A stretch of 37,343 bases of DNA from Rhodospirillales bacterium (lineage in GTDB: Bacteria > Pseudomonadota > Alphaproteobacteria > Rhodospirillales > Casp-alpha2), in the NCBI GenBank assembly GCA_021775095.1, contig JAJFII010000112.1, forward strand, positions 1 through 37,343, written 5' to 3'. The position numbers were made by a program, and so were the translations under genes. Positions 24,973-33,315 of this stretch are shown here, in pieces. Positions within the stretch are counted from its first letter, which is position 1; every line of letters starts with the position of its first letter. The notes beneath the pieces are model-generated. The model searched no databases and was not told the origin of the DNA. It worked only from the letters and a program-made list of their open reading frames with translations.

Positions 24973-26632
24973 TTTGGCCTCCATAGAGGATCATGAACTG
25001 GGCCCGAAACAGGGGCCTGTCGGTTTGCATTTGCTGGTCCCAATCAATGGGTGTCAAATGGCGATGCAAAAGCGCAGATAATTCCTTGCGAAGCGCCATC
25101 AAAGCCGCGCCACCGTGCACAAACTGTTCGATGGCGGGGCGCTGTGCCACAGGTTTTTTGGCAAAACCCTGGCGGGAAATTGCTTTATAGGTTTTTTCGG
25201 CCTGCTCGAAAAGCGGCCTGAGGTCGCCGTCGGGATTTTTCATGGCGGCGAAAAACTGTCGGGCGGCGGTCGCCGCCGTAAAGGAAACAACCGTGTCATC
25301 CTGCCAGTCCGGTTCGTCGACACCTGCTGCCAGGGGCGACAGATCAAGATCCGGTTTTAAGGCCAGGGCAATGGACAGGGCAAAGGCATGGCCCGCATCG
25401 GTCAGGACATAAAGAATAGCCAGAAGCATTTGATCGAGGTGACCGGCCAAGGCCGCATATTGGGAAATTCGAGCCCGATAATCGTCATCGGGGAGATCAG
25501 AAATCAGCTCCGCCGACAGGCTGGATTTAGACTGACGCAGCGCCTGTACCAGGCCCGCCTGGGCTTCACCAAAGGTCGCGTTCCGCAAGATCGAGCGGGT
25601 CAGCTCGCGGCCGACCGCATCGCCATGCAGGACTTCGCGCAACAGGGTCATTTCCCGTTTGGTGACAATTTTAAGTCCGGCCCCGGTCACCTCTTCTAAA
25701 TCGTCAAGGGGATCATTGCCCGGGTCGATTTCCGCCAGGGCCTGTTCCAGGTCACTGGGGTCAATTTCGCCGCCGTCGAAATCCGTGCCAATGGGCAGGG
25801 CGCTGGTTAATCGATACTGTTCGTCGGCATATTGCAGGATACGGATCAGCTGGCAGGCCATGCGAAAAACGCTGCGATAGGTTTTCACATCGAGGGTTTG
25901 ATTGTTTGTATCGGCGCTCGAATGGGCCAGCCAATAATCGAGGACGCTGTTGTCGTTGAGGGCGATGGCGGACAACCCGGCGGTTGCATTTGCCGACAGG
26001 AACCGCAAAAAAGACTGGCTCTTGCGTTGCTCCTGGACCGGCGGCAGATGGTCAGCTAGATATCCATAGAGGCTTTTCGACAGGGCGTTGGCCATCTCCG
26101 AGACCTGTTTATGGGCCGGCATGGCTTGTAAGGCCGGGGCCATATGATCGTCCAGTTGTCCGTATCCGATGGTTGTCATCAGAAACTCCAGAAGCGCCGA
26201 AAGAACCGGCATCCGGCTATAATTAATGGTAAAGACTTGATCCCAATAATTAATCTCAACGGTCTTTTGAGCAAACGTAAAGGCTGGCGATGGGTTTTTG
26301 ATTTGCAAAAAAAAGCTCTGAAAACTGCTGGTCCTGGCGGTGCCACTGGAAAAGAACAGGGGCTCGTAACGGCGATCAGGGGTTCCGCAATGAACCGCCG
26401 CAACGACCAGATGGCACAATTCAAGGACGGTTGAAGGGTAACTGCGACAGACAATGAGACGGGCCAACTCCCGGCAGGTTTTGTCTGAGAATTTTGCAAT
26501 GTCGTCAACCGTCGTCTCCTGAATGGTCTGCAGGCAAGCCGTAAGCTCGGCGCTTTTACTTTCTTCCAGAAAGCGGTTTTCCGGCGATACGATATCCAAA
26601 ACTTTCGTCCTCAGTCCCGATTTTGCGACCAT
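24965..26632 (-). CDS. Large soluble cytoplasmic protein of the envelope operon, unknown family
   Basis: About 555 residues, taking MVAKSGLRTKVLDIVSPEN as start. The frame is open further upstream, and a TTG at 26599 with GAGGA before it is an alternative. Every option overlaps the end of the transglycosylase gene. No signal peptide or TM helix; mainly helical. A very acidic segment at about 285-314 (DFDGGEIDPSDLEQALAEID) divides it into two halves. I recognise no domain or nucleotide-binding motif. Its stop overlaps the next start by eight bases. It is probably a cytoplasmic component or adaptor of the machine. Confidence 0.7.
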   Translation of the reverse strand: MVAKSGLRTKVLDIVSPENRFLEESKSAELTACLQTIQETTVDDIAKFSDKTCRELARLIVCRSYPSTVLELCHLVVAAVHCGTPDRRYEPLFFSSGTARTSSFQSFFLQIKNPSPAFTFAQKTVEINYWDQVFTINYSRMPVLSALLEFLMTTIGYGQLDDHMAPALQAMPAHKQVSEMANALSKSLYGYLADHLPPVQEQRKSQSFLRFLSANATAGLSAIALNDNSVLDYWLAHSSADTNNQTLDVKTYRSVFRMACQLIRILQYADEQYRLTSALPIGTDFDGGEIDPSDLEQALAEIDPGNDPLDDLEEVTGAGLKIVTKREMTLLREVLHGDAVGRELTRSILRNATFGEAQAGLVQALRQSKSSLSAELISDLPDDDYRARISQYAALAGHLDQMLLAILYVLTDAGHAFALSIALALKPDLDLSPLAAGVDEPDWQDDTVVSFTAATAARQFFAAMKNPDGDLRPLFEQAEKTYKAISRQGFAKKPVAQRPAIEQFVHGGAALMALRKELSALLHRHLTPIDWDQQMQTDRPLFRAQFMILYGGQNG

Positions 26633-27116
26633 ATGCCGCCCGGTATTTTTGGACCTTGCGAACATAATTTCGTGTCGCCGGGATGACCCTGGCATTTGGC
26701 AGGTTACCGACGGCAGAGCCGCCATTATAGTAGCTCAGAGCCAAATCGACACGCCCCTTATAGCGAACCAGCAAACGCCGTAGAAAATGCAGTCCCAAAC
26801 GGGTATTAATACGCGGGTTCCACAACAGTTCGGGTTCGATTCCATATTCGGACAGGGCGGTTAACGGCATGATTTGCATGAGGCCGAGCGCGCCTTTCGG
26901 GCTTATGGCGTAAGGATCGAAGTTGGACTCCGCATGGGCAACGGCAAGGGCTAAAGCCGACGAAACGCCAATGTCGCGGGCCTCGCGACGGATCAGGGTT
27001 TTTAACCGGGCGCGCTTGTCCTCGGCCGGTTTCGATGCAAAGGCGCGGGCGGGGGTTAAACACAGGGTGGCAGCGCCCAGGGTCAGGAAATGTCGCCGGC
27101 TGGGTTGATCAGACAT
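26556..27116 (-). CDS. Lytic transglycosylase (SLT family) with twin-arginine-like signal
   Basis: Cleaves peptidoglycan glycan strands in the periplasm. 186 residues. The N-terminus SRRHFLTLGAATLCL is a twin-arginine-type signal. The catalytic domain (about 35-160) has E63 in HAESNFDPYA, then GALGLMQIMP, and the late LALSYYNGG motif. All hallmarks of an active SLT domain are present. It lies two bases after another transglycosylase gene and overlaps the next gene. The local opening of peptidoglycan would let a trans-envelope structure pass, as specialised transglycosylases do for secretion systems and flagella. Confidence 0.92.
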   Translation of the reverse strand: MSDQPSRRHFLTLGAATLCLTPARAFASKPAEDKRARLKTLIRREARDIGVSSALALAVAHAESNFDPYAISPKGALGLMQIMPLTALSEYGIEPELLWNPRINTRLGLHFLRRLLVRYKGRVDLALSYYNGGSAVGNLPNARVIPATRNYVRKVQKYRAAYGRKIGTEDESFGYRIAGKPLSGRK

Positions 27117-27118
27117 AA

Positions 27119-28036
27119 TTATCTCCGTCGGCCGTTCCGGCGAAAGCCGTTCCGCCCGCCAGAATTACCGGCGAAGTGGCGGTCACCGAAACCCCTGTTG
27201 CGCGGTGCCGTCCGAAAGGCCTGGTGGCGTGGGCCTTGGCGGCGGGTAAAATTTTGCAAAACCGGAGCGCCAGGAAGCCAGTGCACCAGCGCTTCGGATT
27301 GGCGCTCAAAAATCACAATTTCCACCGGCGGATCGGCATTTTCCTGATAGATGATTATATCCGGCACCGCATCCGATGCCGCGTCCTCGACCCAGCCATC
27401 ATCGTCCGCCTCGCGCGGTGATGGCTGGGTCGAATAAGGCGCGTCATCGACGTCGGTCGTCATATCGGCGCTGGCCACTTGGCGCTGATCGACGGCACCC
27501 CAATCGTCATGGCCGGCAATGCTGACCGGGTTTCGTTGGGCCAGGCTATCGATCGCCAAAAATTGTTCGGCATACTGACGTTCCGATTTCAGGACCGAAG
27601 CCAGATACCGGTGGTTTAAAGCGGAATTTAGGTCCCGCCGACGGGAGCCATAGGCCAGAAGGGTCTCATCCCACTGGCCATCGGTGCGTTGCAAAAGGCC
27701 ATCGAGAATGGATAGGCCGGCGCGAACATTGGGGCGTATCTGCCACAGAGCGCGCGGGTCCAACCCTAAACTTTCTGCCGTATCCGGCAAAATCTGCATG
27801 AGGCCCCGTGCCCCGTCGGGGCCCTCATAGTCGGGGCGGAAGTTGGATTCGGTCTTTACAACGGCCAGGGCCAGGGCCACGGGCACCCGGGACGCTTTTG
27901 CTTCTTCAACAATAATGGCCTGAATTTGTTCCGTCGAATTGGCGTTGGCGGGGAGCACAATCATCAACACATTGAGCACAACCAATGTCCAAATCCAAAA
28001 CCTAATCGATTGAAAACACTCATTTTCTTTGTTCAT
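27119..28036 (-). CDS. Lytic transglycosylase with long C-terminal Arg/Gly-rich tail
   Basis: 305 residues from MNKENECFQSIRFW (AAGGAG upstream of the ATG at 28036; the longer frame has no support). A signal peptide or anchor covers about 11-33. The SLT-like domain has E63 in VVKTESNFRPDYEGPDGARGLMQILP and LAYGSRRRDL in place of the usual AYNAG. It is followed by an acidic linker (about 190-240) and a C-terminal tail rich in Arg, Gly and Asn (RNRGFGDRHF, GGRNGFRRNGRRR). The tail could bind acidic polymers such as LPS or teichuronic-type sugars, or be disordered. The enzyme call is secure, the tail function open. Confidence 0.85.
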   Translation of the reverse strand: MNKENECFQSIRFWIWTLVVLNVLMIVLPANANSTEQIQAIIVEEAKASRVPVALALAVVKTESNFRPDYEGPDGARGLMQILPDTAESLGLDPRALWQIRPNVRAGLSILDGLLQRTDGQWDETLLAYGSRRRDLNSALNHRYLASVLKSERQYAEQFLAIDSLAQRNPVSIAGHDDWGAVDQRQVASADMTTDVDDAPYSTQPSPREADDDGWVEDAASDAVPDIIIYQENADPPVEIVIFERQSEALVHWLPGAPVLQNFTRRQGPRHQAFRTAPRNRGFGDRHFAGNSGGRNGFRRNGRRR

Positions 28037-28047
28037 GTAACCACTCC

Positions 28048-28479
28048 TTACCGAGCCAGTCCGTGCAACCGCTCCAGCCATTGGTCATTCAACGCGGAAA
28101 CTACAATGTTCCCGGACTTGATCTGCGCCCGGGCCGTTAATGCCTCGCCCATGGGCAGGTCCGGCGGCAGCGCCAAAATGACACGGCCGTCGAGAACCTG
28201 GGTCGCCGGAAAAAAGGGTTGCAAGTTTCGGTCCAAAAACCGGCCCCGCCAGAATATGATCAGTGTTGGTGGTTTTTTTAGCTGTTTTTCCGCTTGGTTA
28301 TGGGCGGCTTGCGGGGCCATCACCATTTCTTTTGCGGCAGCCGCAGACCGGGCTTTTATCTTCGATTGGCCTGTCGGTGTTCCCATGGAAACCATGGTCA
28401 AAACCATCAGACTAAAAAACGCCATGGCCAGGGCCAGGGCCACTTCAGTCATGGCATTTCCGGAGGTTGTTGATGTCAT
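28048..28479 (-). CDS. Single-TM protein, candidate ExbD/TolR-like motor partner
   Basis: 143 residues. A short cytoplasmic N-terminus is followed by one TM helix (about 12-33, MTEVALALAMAFFSLMVL), which begins with E12. ExbD, TolR and MotB carry a proton-binding aspartate at this place. The periplasmic part has a charged helical linker (to about 68) and a small alpha/beta domain (PTLIIFWRGRFLDRN, GRVILALPPDLP, GNIVVSALNDQW), in keeping with an ExbD-like periplasmic domain. No peptidoglycan-binding OmpA motif is seen. AGGTG precedes the ATG. It is the first gene of the operon, 11 bases before the transglycosylase gene. The motor role is inference from topology and the channel gene at 20341. 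Confidence 0.6.
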   Translation of the reverse strand: MTSTTSGNAMTEVALALAMAFFSLMVLTMVSMGTPTGQSKIKARSAAAAKEMVMAPQAAHNQAEKQLKKPPTLIIFWRGRFLDRNLQPFFPATQVLDGRVILALPPDLPMGEALTARAQIKSGNIVVSALNDQWLERLHGLAR

Positions 28480-28497
28480 TTTTTCACCTGTACTTGC

Positions 28498-28503
28498 ATT
28501 ATG
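28498..28503 (-). promoter_or_regulatory. Weak candidate -10 for the envelope operon
   Basis: CATAAT on the minus strand lies 19 bases upstream of the first operon gene, in the 78-base gap shared with the divergent HAD gene. No good -35 is seen at the right spacing, so the operon may need an activator or another sigma factor. Confidence 0.25.
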
Positions 28504-28546
28504 GGTTTGCTATGACAGGATCAGGTTGGTTTTTTCTGACCGGGAA

Positions 28547-28552
28547 TATAAT
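28547..28552 (+). promoter_or_regulatory. Consensus -10 directly before the HAD gene
   Basis: A perfect TATAAT ends five bases before the ATG at 28558. A start site 6-7 bases downstream would give a leaderless or nearly leaderless mRNA. TTGGTT at 28526-28531 is the nearest -35, with a short 15-base spacer. Confidence 0.4.
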
Positions 28553-28557
28553 GAGCA

Positions 28558-29160
28558 ATGAGCAAAACCGTGGTGTTTGACGTGGGTGGGGTGCTGATCG
28601 ATCACGATCCCCGATACCTCTATCGCAAACTGTTGCCCGATGAAGCGGCGGTGAATGTATTTTTAAACGAAATCTGTGATGACACCTGGAACGTTATGCA
28701 GGACGCGGGACGATCCCTGGCCGCGGGTACGGCGGACCGATTGGCGCAATTTCCAGAACACGCCGGATTGATCGAAGCCTATTATGGGCGCTGGGAAGAG
28801 ATGCTGAACGGGGCCATTCAGGGGACTGTCGATATTTTAAAGGCCCTCACAGAGGACGGAAAAGCGGTATACGGGTTATCAAATTTTTCCTCCGAAACCT
28901 TTCAAACGGCGCGTCGCCATTTTCCGTTTCTGGACAGCTTTACGGGTTTGGTTGTCTCGGGCGATGAGGGTCTGATCAAGCCGGACCCTCGGATCTATGA
29001 GCTTCTGATGGCGCGTTTTGGCCTGGTTGCCGACGAGCTGGTTTTTGTTGATGACAGGGAAGCCAACATTAAAGCGGCCAACGATTTGGGTATTCATGGC
29101 CTGTTGTTCACCTCGCCAGAAAAACTGCGGCAGGATCTGGCCGGCTTTAATATCATCTAG
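28558..29160 (+). CDS. HAD-superfamily hydrolase (HAD-IA, YihX-like)
   Basis: Cytoplasmic phosphatase of 200 residues. Motif I is VFDVGGVLIDHD with nucleophile D8; the usual second aspartate is Gly, as in the YihX subgroup. Motif II is S108 in YGLSNFS, motif III is K141 in LIKPDPRIY and motif IV is VFVDDREAN (D165/D166). The helical cap spans about 17-90. Sugar phosphates are common substrates in this group. It is divergent from the envelope operon and has a -10 box almost touching its start codon. Confidence 0.9.
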   Translation: MSKTVVFDVGGVLIDHDPRYLYRKLLPDEAAVNVFLNEICDDTWNVMQDAGRSLAAGTADRLAQFPEHAGLIEAYYGRWEEMLNGAIQGTVDILKALTEDGKAVYGLSNFSSETFQTARRHFPFLDSFTGLVVSGDEGLIKPDPRIYELLMARFGLVADELVFVDDREANIKAANDLGIHGLLFTSPEKLRQDLAGFNII

Positions 29161-29406
29161 CCGGGTTGATGCGATCATTTGCGATGGCAATAAAACCGCC
29201 CACCGACGGCATGGGTGAAGCGAACCCCGGGATCGTAAATTGAATTTTCTGTTTATTGCGATAACCCAGGCACCGGAACAGCTGTTCATTTTCCGTATTC
29301 AATTCGATTAACAATTGCAATAAGATTTAGGCGACCTATTTAGTCGATAACACCGAATGACTTGCCGCAAAGGCAATTCAGATCATACAGATCCCGGAGG
29401 ATAGCC
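29161..29406. other. Intergenic region, no gene seen
   Basis: The 246-base gap is AT-rich toward its right end and ends in a good ribosome site (GGAGG, six bases before the IorA-like ATG). It should carry the promoter for the molybdenum hydroxylase genes, but no convincing -35/-10 pair or terminator hairpin could be picked out. Confidence 0.3.
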
Positions 29407-29865
29407 ATGACCCAACTAAAAATTAACGGCGTCAATCAATCGATTGATGTGGAGCCCGATACACCGCTGCTCTGGGTTTTGCGCGATCACCTAGACCTGA
29501 CAGGCACCAAGTTTGGCTGTGGTGAAGGGCTCTGTGGGGCTTGTACGGTGCATTTGGACGGCGAGGCCGTGCGGTCCTGCCAGACGTTGATCGGCGATAT
29601 TGCGGGTAGTGACGTCACCACCATAGATGCCATCTCCACCAAGGCGTCCCAGGCCATTCAGGCGGCATGGCAGGAGCTTCAGGTGCCGCAGTGCGGCTAT
29701 TGCCAATCGGGCCAGATCATGTCGGCGACGGCCCTGTTGACGGAGACGCCCAAACCCAGCCCTCAAGATATTGATGACGCCATGGGCGGAAATGTCTGTC
29801 GGTGCGCCACCTATGCGCGCATTCGTAAGGCTGTGCACCGGGCCGCTGAACTGATGGAGGCGTAG
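29407..29865 (+). CDS. 2Fe-2S subunit of a molybdenum hydroxylase (IorA-like)
   Basis: Small electron-transfer subunit of an isoquinoline 1-oxidoreductase/aldehyde-oxidase-type enzyme, 152 residues. I chose ATG 29407 with GGAGG upstream; the longer frame has no ribosome site. The plant-type cluster ligands are C38, C43, C46 and C58 (CGEGLCGAC). The second cluster ligands are C96, C99, C131 and C133 (CGYC and CRC). It passes electrons from the molybdopterin subunit encoded three bases downstream. The periplasmic partner carries a Tat signal, and this subunit would be exported with it. Confidence 0.95.
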   Translation: MTQLKINGVNQSIDVEPDTPLLWVLRDHLDLTGTKFGCGEGLCGACTVHLDGEAVRSCQTLIGDIAGSDVTTIDAISTKASQAIQAAWQELQVPQCGYCQSGQIMSATALLTETPKPSPQDIDDAMGGNVCRCATYARIRKAVHRAAELMEA

Positions 29866-29868
29866 GTC

Positions 29869-32079
29869 ATGCTGAACTTTATCGATAATATTGATCCGCA
29901 AACCCTGGCCCGGGAACTGGGCCTTGAACAACCGCTTGCACAGACCCGTCGCGGATTTTTAAAACTAAGCGGTGGGGCTGGCCTGGGTTTGGTCGTCGGT
30001 TTTGGCGTGACCGCTGCTCCCGCTGGCTCGGCGGAGACGACGGTTCCGGTCAACCGATTTGTCGAAATTGACTCCGAAGGGCTGGTTTTTGTGATCTCCA
30101 AACATCTCGACAAGGGCCAGGGCAGTGCCACCGGGTTGGCAACGTTGGTTGCCGACGAATTGGATGCCTCCATCGAACAGGTGCACGTGCGCTTTGCCCC
30201 GGCGGATGCGGCTCGTTACAAAAACCTGGCCTTCGGCATGCAAGGCACGGGCGGGTCGACGGCCATGGCCAACTCGTTTATCCAGTATCGACAGGCCGGT
30301 GCCGCAGCGCGCCTGGCGCTGGTCAAAGCCGCCGCTGCCAAATGGCAGGTGCCTGAGAGTGAAATTCAGGTCTCGGCGGGACAGGTAAGCCATTCCTCCG
30401 GCAAATCCTCAGACTTCGGAGCCCTTGCCAGTATGGCGGCAACTCAAACTCTGCCGGAAAAGGTTGAACTGAAAACCCCTGATCAATGGGTCTATATTGG
30501 CAAATCCTTTCCGCGGGTTGACGCCAAAAACAAGTCCTCGGGCGCACCCCGTACCTACGGGATGGATTTTAAAATCGACAACATGGTCCATGCCATGGTT
30601 GCCCGACCACCACGGTGGGGGGCTGTTTATAAGTCCATGGACATGACGGCGGCGAAATCGGTGAAGGGATTTATCGACGCCCGACCCGGGCCAACCGGCG
30701 TCGTGGTTTTTGCCGATAACACCTGGGCGGCAAAAAAAGCCCGGGATGCGATCACCATTGAGTGGGATTTCGCGGCTTCGGAAAACCGCAGTTCCGACCA
30801 ATTATTTAGCCAATACAGAACCCTTGCGGAACAATCGGGGCCCATTGCCCACCGTCACGGTGATGCCGAGACGGCCTTGGGTAAGGCCGCAAAAACCGTC
30901 GAGGCCACCTACGAATTTCCGTTCTTGGCGCACGCCCCCATGGAACCGCTGGATATTACCATCCACGCCGAAGCCGACCGGGTGCAAATCTGGACCGGCT
31001 CGCAGCTGCAGACCATAGATCAAATGGTGGTTGCTGGAATTTTCGACCTGAAACCTCATCAGGTCCATATTGAAACGCTTTGGGCCGGCGGGTCTTTTGG
31101 TCGCCGGGCCATTTACAATGCAGAATATTCTGCCGAGGCGGCCCACGTCTCAAGGGTCTGGGGCAAATCCCAACCCATAAAAATCGTCTGGACCCGGGAA
31201 GACGATATCAAGGGTGGATATTACCGACCCATGTATATTCACAAAGTGAAAGCCGGCGTTGATGCCGATGGCCGCCTCTCGGGTTGGCACCATCGGATTG
31301 TTGGTCAGTCGATTTTTACGGGCACCAGTTTCGAAAGTTTTGTTGTCAAAGACGGCATTGACCATTCGTCCTATGAAGGCACCGGCGATACCACCTATGA
31401 CATTGCCGACATGACAATCGAGCTGCATTCACCAAAGGTTGGCGTGCCGACCCTGTGGTGGCGTTCCGTTGGCCATTCCCATACGGCCTACGTCATGGAA
31501 ACCATGGTCGATCAACTTGCCCAAAAGGCCGGCCGTGATGCCGTGGAGTTTCGTCTGGAGCTGCTTAAAAACGATCCGCGAAAAGCCGCCGTCCTCAAAC
31601 TGGCAGCGGAAAAATCGGGCTGGGGCGGGGTTTTGCCAAAAGGCCATGGTCGCGGTGTGGCGGTTCATAAATCCTTCAACAGTTACGTGGCGGAAGTTGC
31701 CGAAGTTCAAATGCAGGCCGATGGTACGGTCAAGGTCGTGCAAGTCACTGCCGCCGTCGATTGTGGCGTGCCAATAAATCCCGACAACATCCGCGCCCAG
31801 GTCGAAGGCGGCATCGGTTATGGATTGGGGGCCATCCTGCGCAACGAAATCACTCTGACCGATGGCCAGGTGGATCAGGGAAATTTTGATACGTACGAGC
31901 CCCTGCGGATCGGCGATATGCCGGAAATTGAGGTCCACATCGTGCCCTCAAACGAAGCCCCCACGGGCATTGGCGAGCCCGGTACGCCGCCGATTGGTCC
32001 AGCCGTGGCCAATGCCATCCGCGCCGCCACCGGCAAAAACCCGAACCGGCTGCCATTTACCAAACAGGGGTTCGCCTGA
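29869..32079 (+). CDS. Molybdopterin-binding subunit of a molybdenum hydroxylase (IorB-like)
   Basis: 736 residues. Catalytic subunit binding molybdopterin cytosine dinucleotide; oxidises an aldehyde or N-heterocycle. The twin-arginine signal is [16 protein letters not shown] (about 26-41), so the complex is placed in the periplasm. Conserved motifs include [17 protein letters not shown] (about 83-99), [20 protein letters not shown], and the catalytic glutamate E703 in [17 protein letters not shown]. It follows the iron-sulfur gene by three bases. No cytochrome c subunit gene and no XdhC-type maturation gene lies beside it, so the electron acceptor and chaperone must be elsewhere. Confidence 0.94.
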   Translation: MLNFIDNIDPQTLARELGLEQPLAQTRRGFLKLSGGAGLGLVVGFGVTAAPAGSAETTVPVNRFVEIDSEGLVFVISKHLDKGQGSATGLATLVADELDASIEQVHVRFAPADAARYKNLAFGMQGTGGSTAMANSFIQYRQAGAAARLALVKAAAAKWQVPESEIQVSAGQVSHSSGKSSDFGALASMAATQTLPEKVELKTPDQWVYIGKSFPRVDAKNKSSGAPRTYGMDFKIDNMVHAMVARPPRWGAVYKSMDMTAAKSVKGFIDARPGPTGVVVFADNTWAAKKARDAITIEWDFAASENRSSDQLFSQYRTLAEQSGPIAHRHGDAETALGKAAKTVEATYEFPFLAHAPMEPLDITIHAEADRVQIWTGSQLQTIDQMVVAGIFDLKPHQVHIETLWAGGSFGRRAIYNAEYSAEAAHVSRVWGKSQPIKIVWTREDDIKGGYYRPMYIHKVKAGVDADGRLSGWHHRIVGQSIFTGTSFESFVVKDGIDHSSYEGTGDTTYDIADMTIELHSPKVGVPTLWWRSVGHSHTAYVMETMVDQLAQKAGRDAVEFRLELLKNDPRKAAVLKLAAEKSGWGGVLPKGHGRGVAVHKSFNSYVAEVAEVQMQADGTVKVVQVTAAVDCGVPINPDNIRAQVEGGIGYGLGAILRNEITLTDGQVDQGNFDTYEPLRIGDMPEIEVHIVPSNEAPTGIGEPGTPPIGPAVANAIRAATGKNPNRLPFTKQGFA

Positions 32080-32092
32080 GAAGAAATGCCTG

Positions 32093-32890
32093 TCAGATTT
32101 TGGCCTTTGCCAAAACCTCGGCAAAAGCAGCTGTCACACCTTTGACGGAAGCAATGATCTCGCAGCCCCGGGTCAGGCCGTCGCCGGCTTCGGCCTCGAC
32201 CACATCGGCTCCGGCTTCACGGATAATCGCGACCGCGCCATAACAGTCCCAGGAATTGATGTGCGGCTCGTAATAGCCAATGTAACGGCCACAGGCCACA
32301 TAAACCAAACCAAGGGCCCCGGAACCCAAACAGGTGTACATGCCGCCGGCTTCCAGGTGGGCCTGTAAAACCGAGGTCACTTCGATGGGTTGCGAGCGAT
32401 GGGAAAAACCAATGCAAAACCGCCCGTCCTGGATCGATGTTGACGGGTCTGGAGTTATCGGTTTGCCGTTCAGGTGAGCGCCGTTGCCCTGCAGGGCAGA
32501 AAACAACTCCTCGTGGGTTGGGTCGTAAATCAAGCCAAATTTGATTTCGCCATCGACCACAAATGCGATGGAAACACACCAAACCGGAATCCCTTTGACA
32601 AACGGCGCAGTGCCGTCAATCGGGTCAACGACCCACACCCCCTGGCCGGTCGCCGGTTCCAGGCCACCGGATTCTTCGCCAAAAAAGGCATCGTCGGGGA
32701 AGGTTTTTCCGACGCGGTCGAGAATCAGCTGTTCCGTTTCCAAATCGGCCTGGCTGGCCATGTCCTGCAGTCCCTTTGAGGCAATATTTAGTTGACTGAG
32801 ATCCTTGAAATAGGCGTTTGCGTGGGCACCCGCATCCCGAATGACGGAATGGGCAAATTCGAACCGGTCTTTTAAGGCAGCGTTTTCCAA
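32093..32890 (-). CDS. Inositol monophosphatase family protein (HisN-like)
   Basis: Mg-dependent, Li-sensitive-type phosphatase of 265 residues. Metal-binding motifs are GEES (71-74), [17 protein letters not shown] (86-102; D89, D92) and INSWDCYGA (211-219; D215). Members act on inositol phosphate, histidinol phosphate or sugar phosphates; the [14 protein letters not shown] form is common in histidinol-phosphatase-like proteins. The start appears to be TTG with AAGGAA seven bases upstream; no early ATG exists. It is convergent with the IorB-like gene (13-base gap). Confidence 0.9.
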   Translation of the reverse strand: MENAALKDRFEFAHSVIRDAGAHANAYFKDLSQLNIASKGLQDMASQADLETEQLILDRVGKTFPDDAFFGEESGGLEPATGQGVWVVDPIDGTAPFVKGIPVWCVSIAFVVDGEIKFGLIYDPTHEELFSALQGNGAHLNGKPITPDPSTSIQDGRFCIGFSHRSQPIEVTSVLQAHLEAGGMYTCLGSGALGLVYVACGRYIGYYEPHINSWDCYGAVAIIREAGADVVEAEAGDGLTRGCEIIASVKGVTAAFAEVLAKAKI

Positions 32891-33315
32891 CGGATATTTC
32901 CTTTGTTATTTGGCAGGGCGGAGGGCGTTTTCTTGCGGACGGGTGTGTTCTACAGGGGTTTTATGGATTGGGAAACCACGAAGCGAAAAGAGCAGGCATT
33001 ATTGTTTGGTTTTGTCGGGAAATGGCTTGATGGCAATTCACATCATTTGTCGCAACTGTCGGATATTTGCCTGTGGGGCTGACACGCGGAGTCTGTGCAA
33101 CCTGACGTCTGGAAATTCCATTGAAGTTTGCGGCAGTGCTTTTCAAAAGGAAGTTGTTTATCACGATATTCACAAAGCGACCTCAATAAGGTTGCGGACA
33201 AATTTAATAGCCGGTCTTTGGGAAAACGCCTGCACATAAACCGGATATGAACTGGATATGGTGTTGCTATGACCCGTTGAATCCGTCACCGCTTTTTTCA
33301 GGGGGTATTACCACA
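32891..33315. other. Intergenic region, no gene seen
   Basis: A 425-base gap between two minus-strand genes. Short open frames exist on both strands, but none has a ribosome site plus plausible composition. It must contain the promoter of the phosphatase gene. It also marks the border to AT-richer DNA on the right. Confidence 0.4.

Noticed and set aside
17139-28479. Zorya-type defence system
   Set aside because: A MotA-like protein is present. There is no OmpA/MotB peptidoglycan-binding partner, no helicase or nuclease, and the channel lacks the long cytoplasmic tail.
17139-28479. Tol-Pal, TonB-ExbBD or T6SS locus
   Set aside because: No TolB, Pal, classical TonB C-terminus, TssB/C, ClpV or VgrG features are seen.
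32841-33239. Open frame in the gap between the phosphatase and GH32 genes
   Set aside because: Overlaps the start of the phosphatase gene antisense, has no ribosome site and an unnatural composition.
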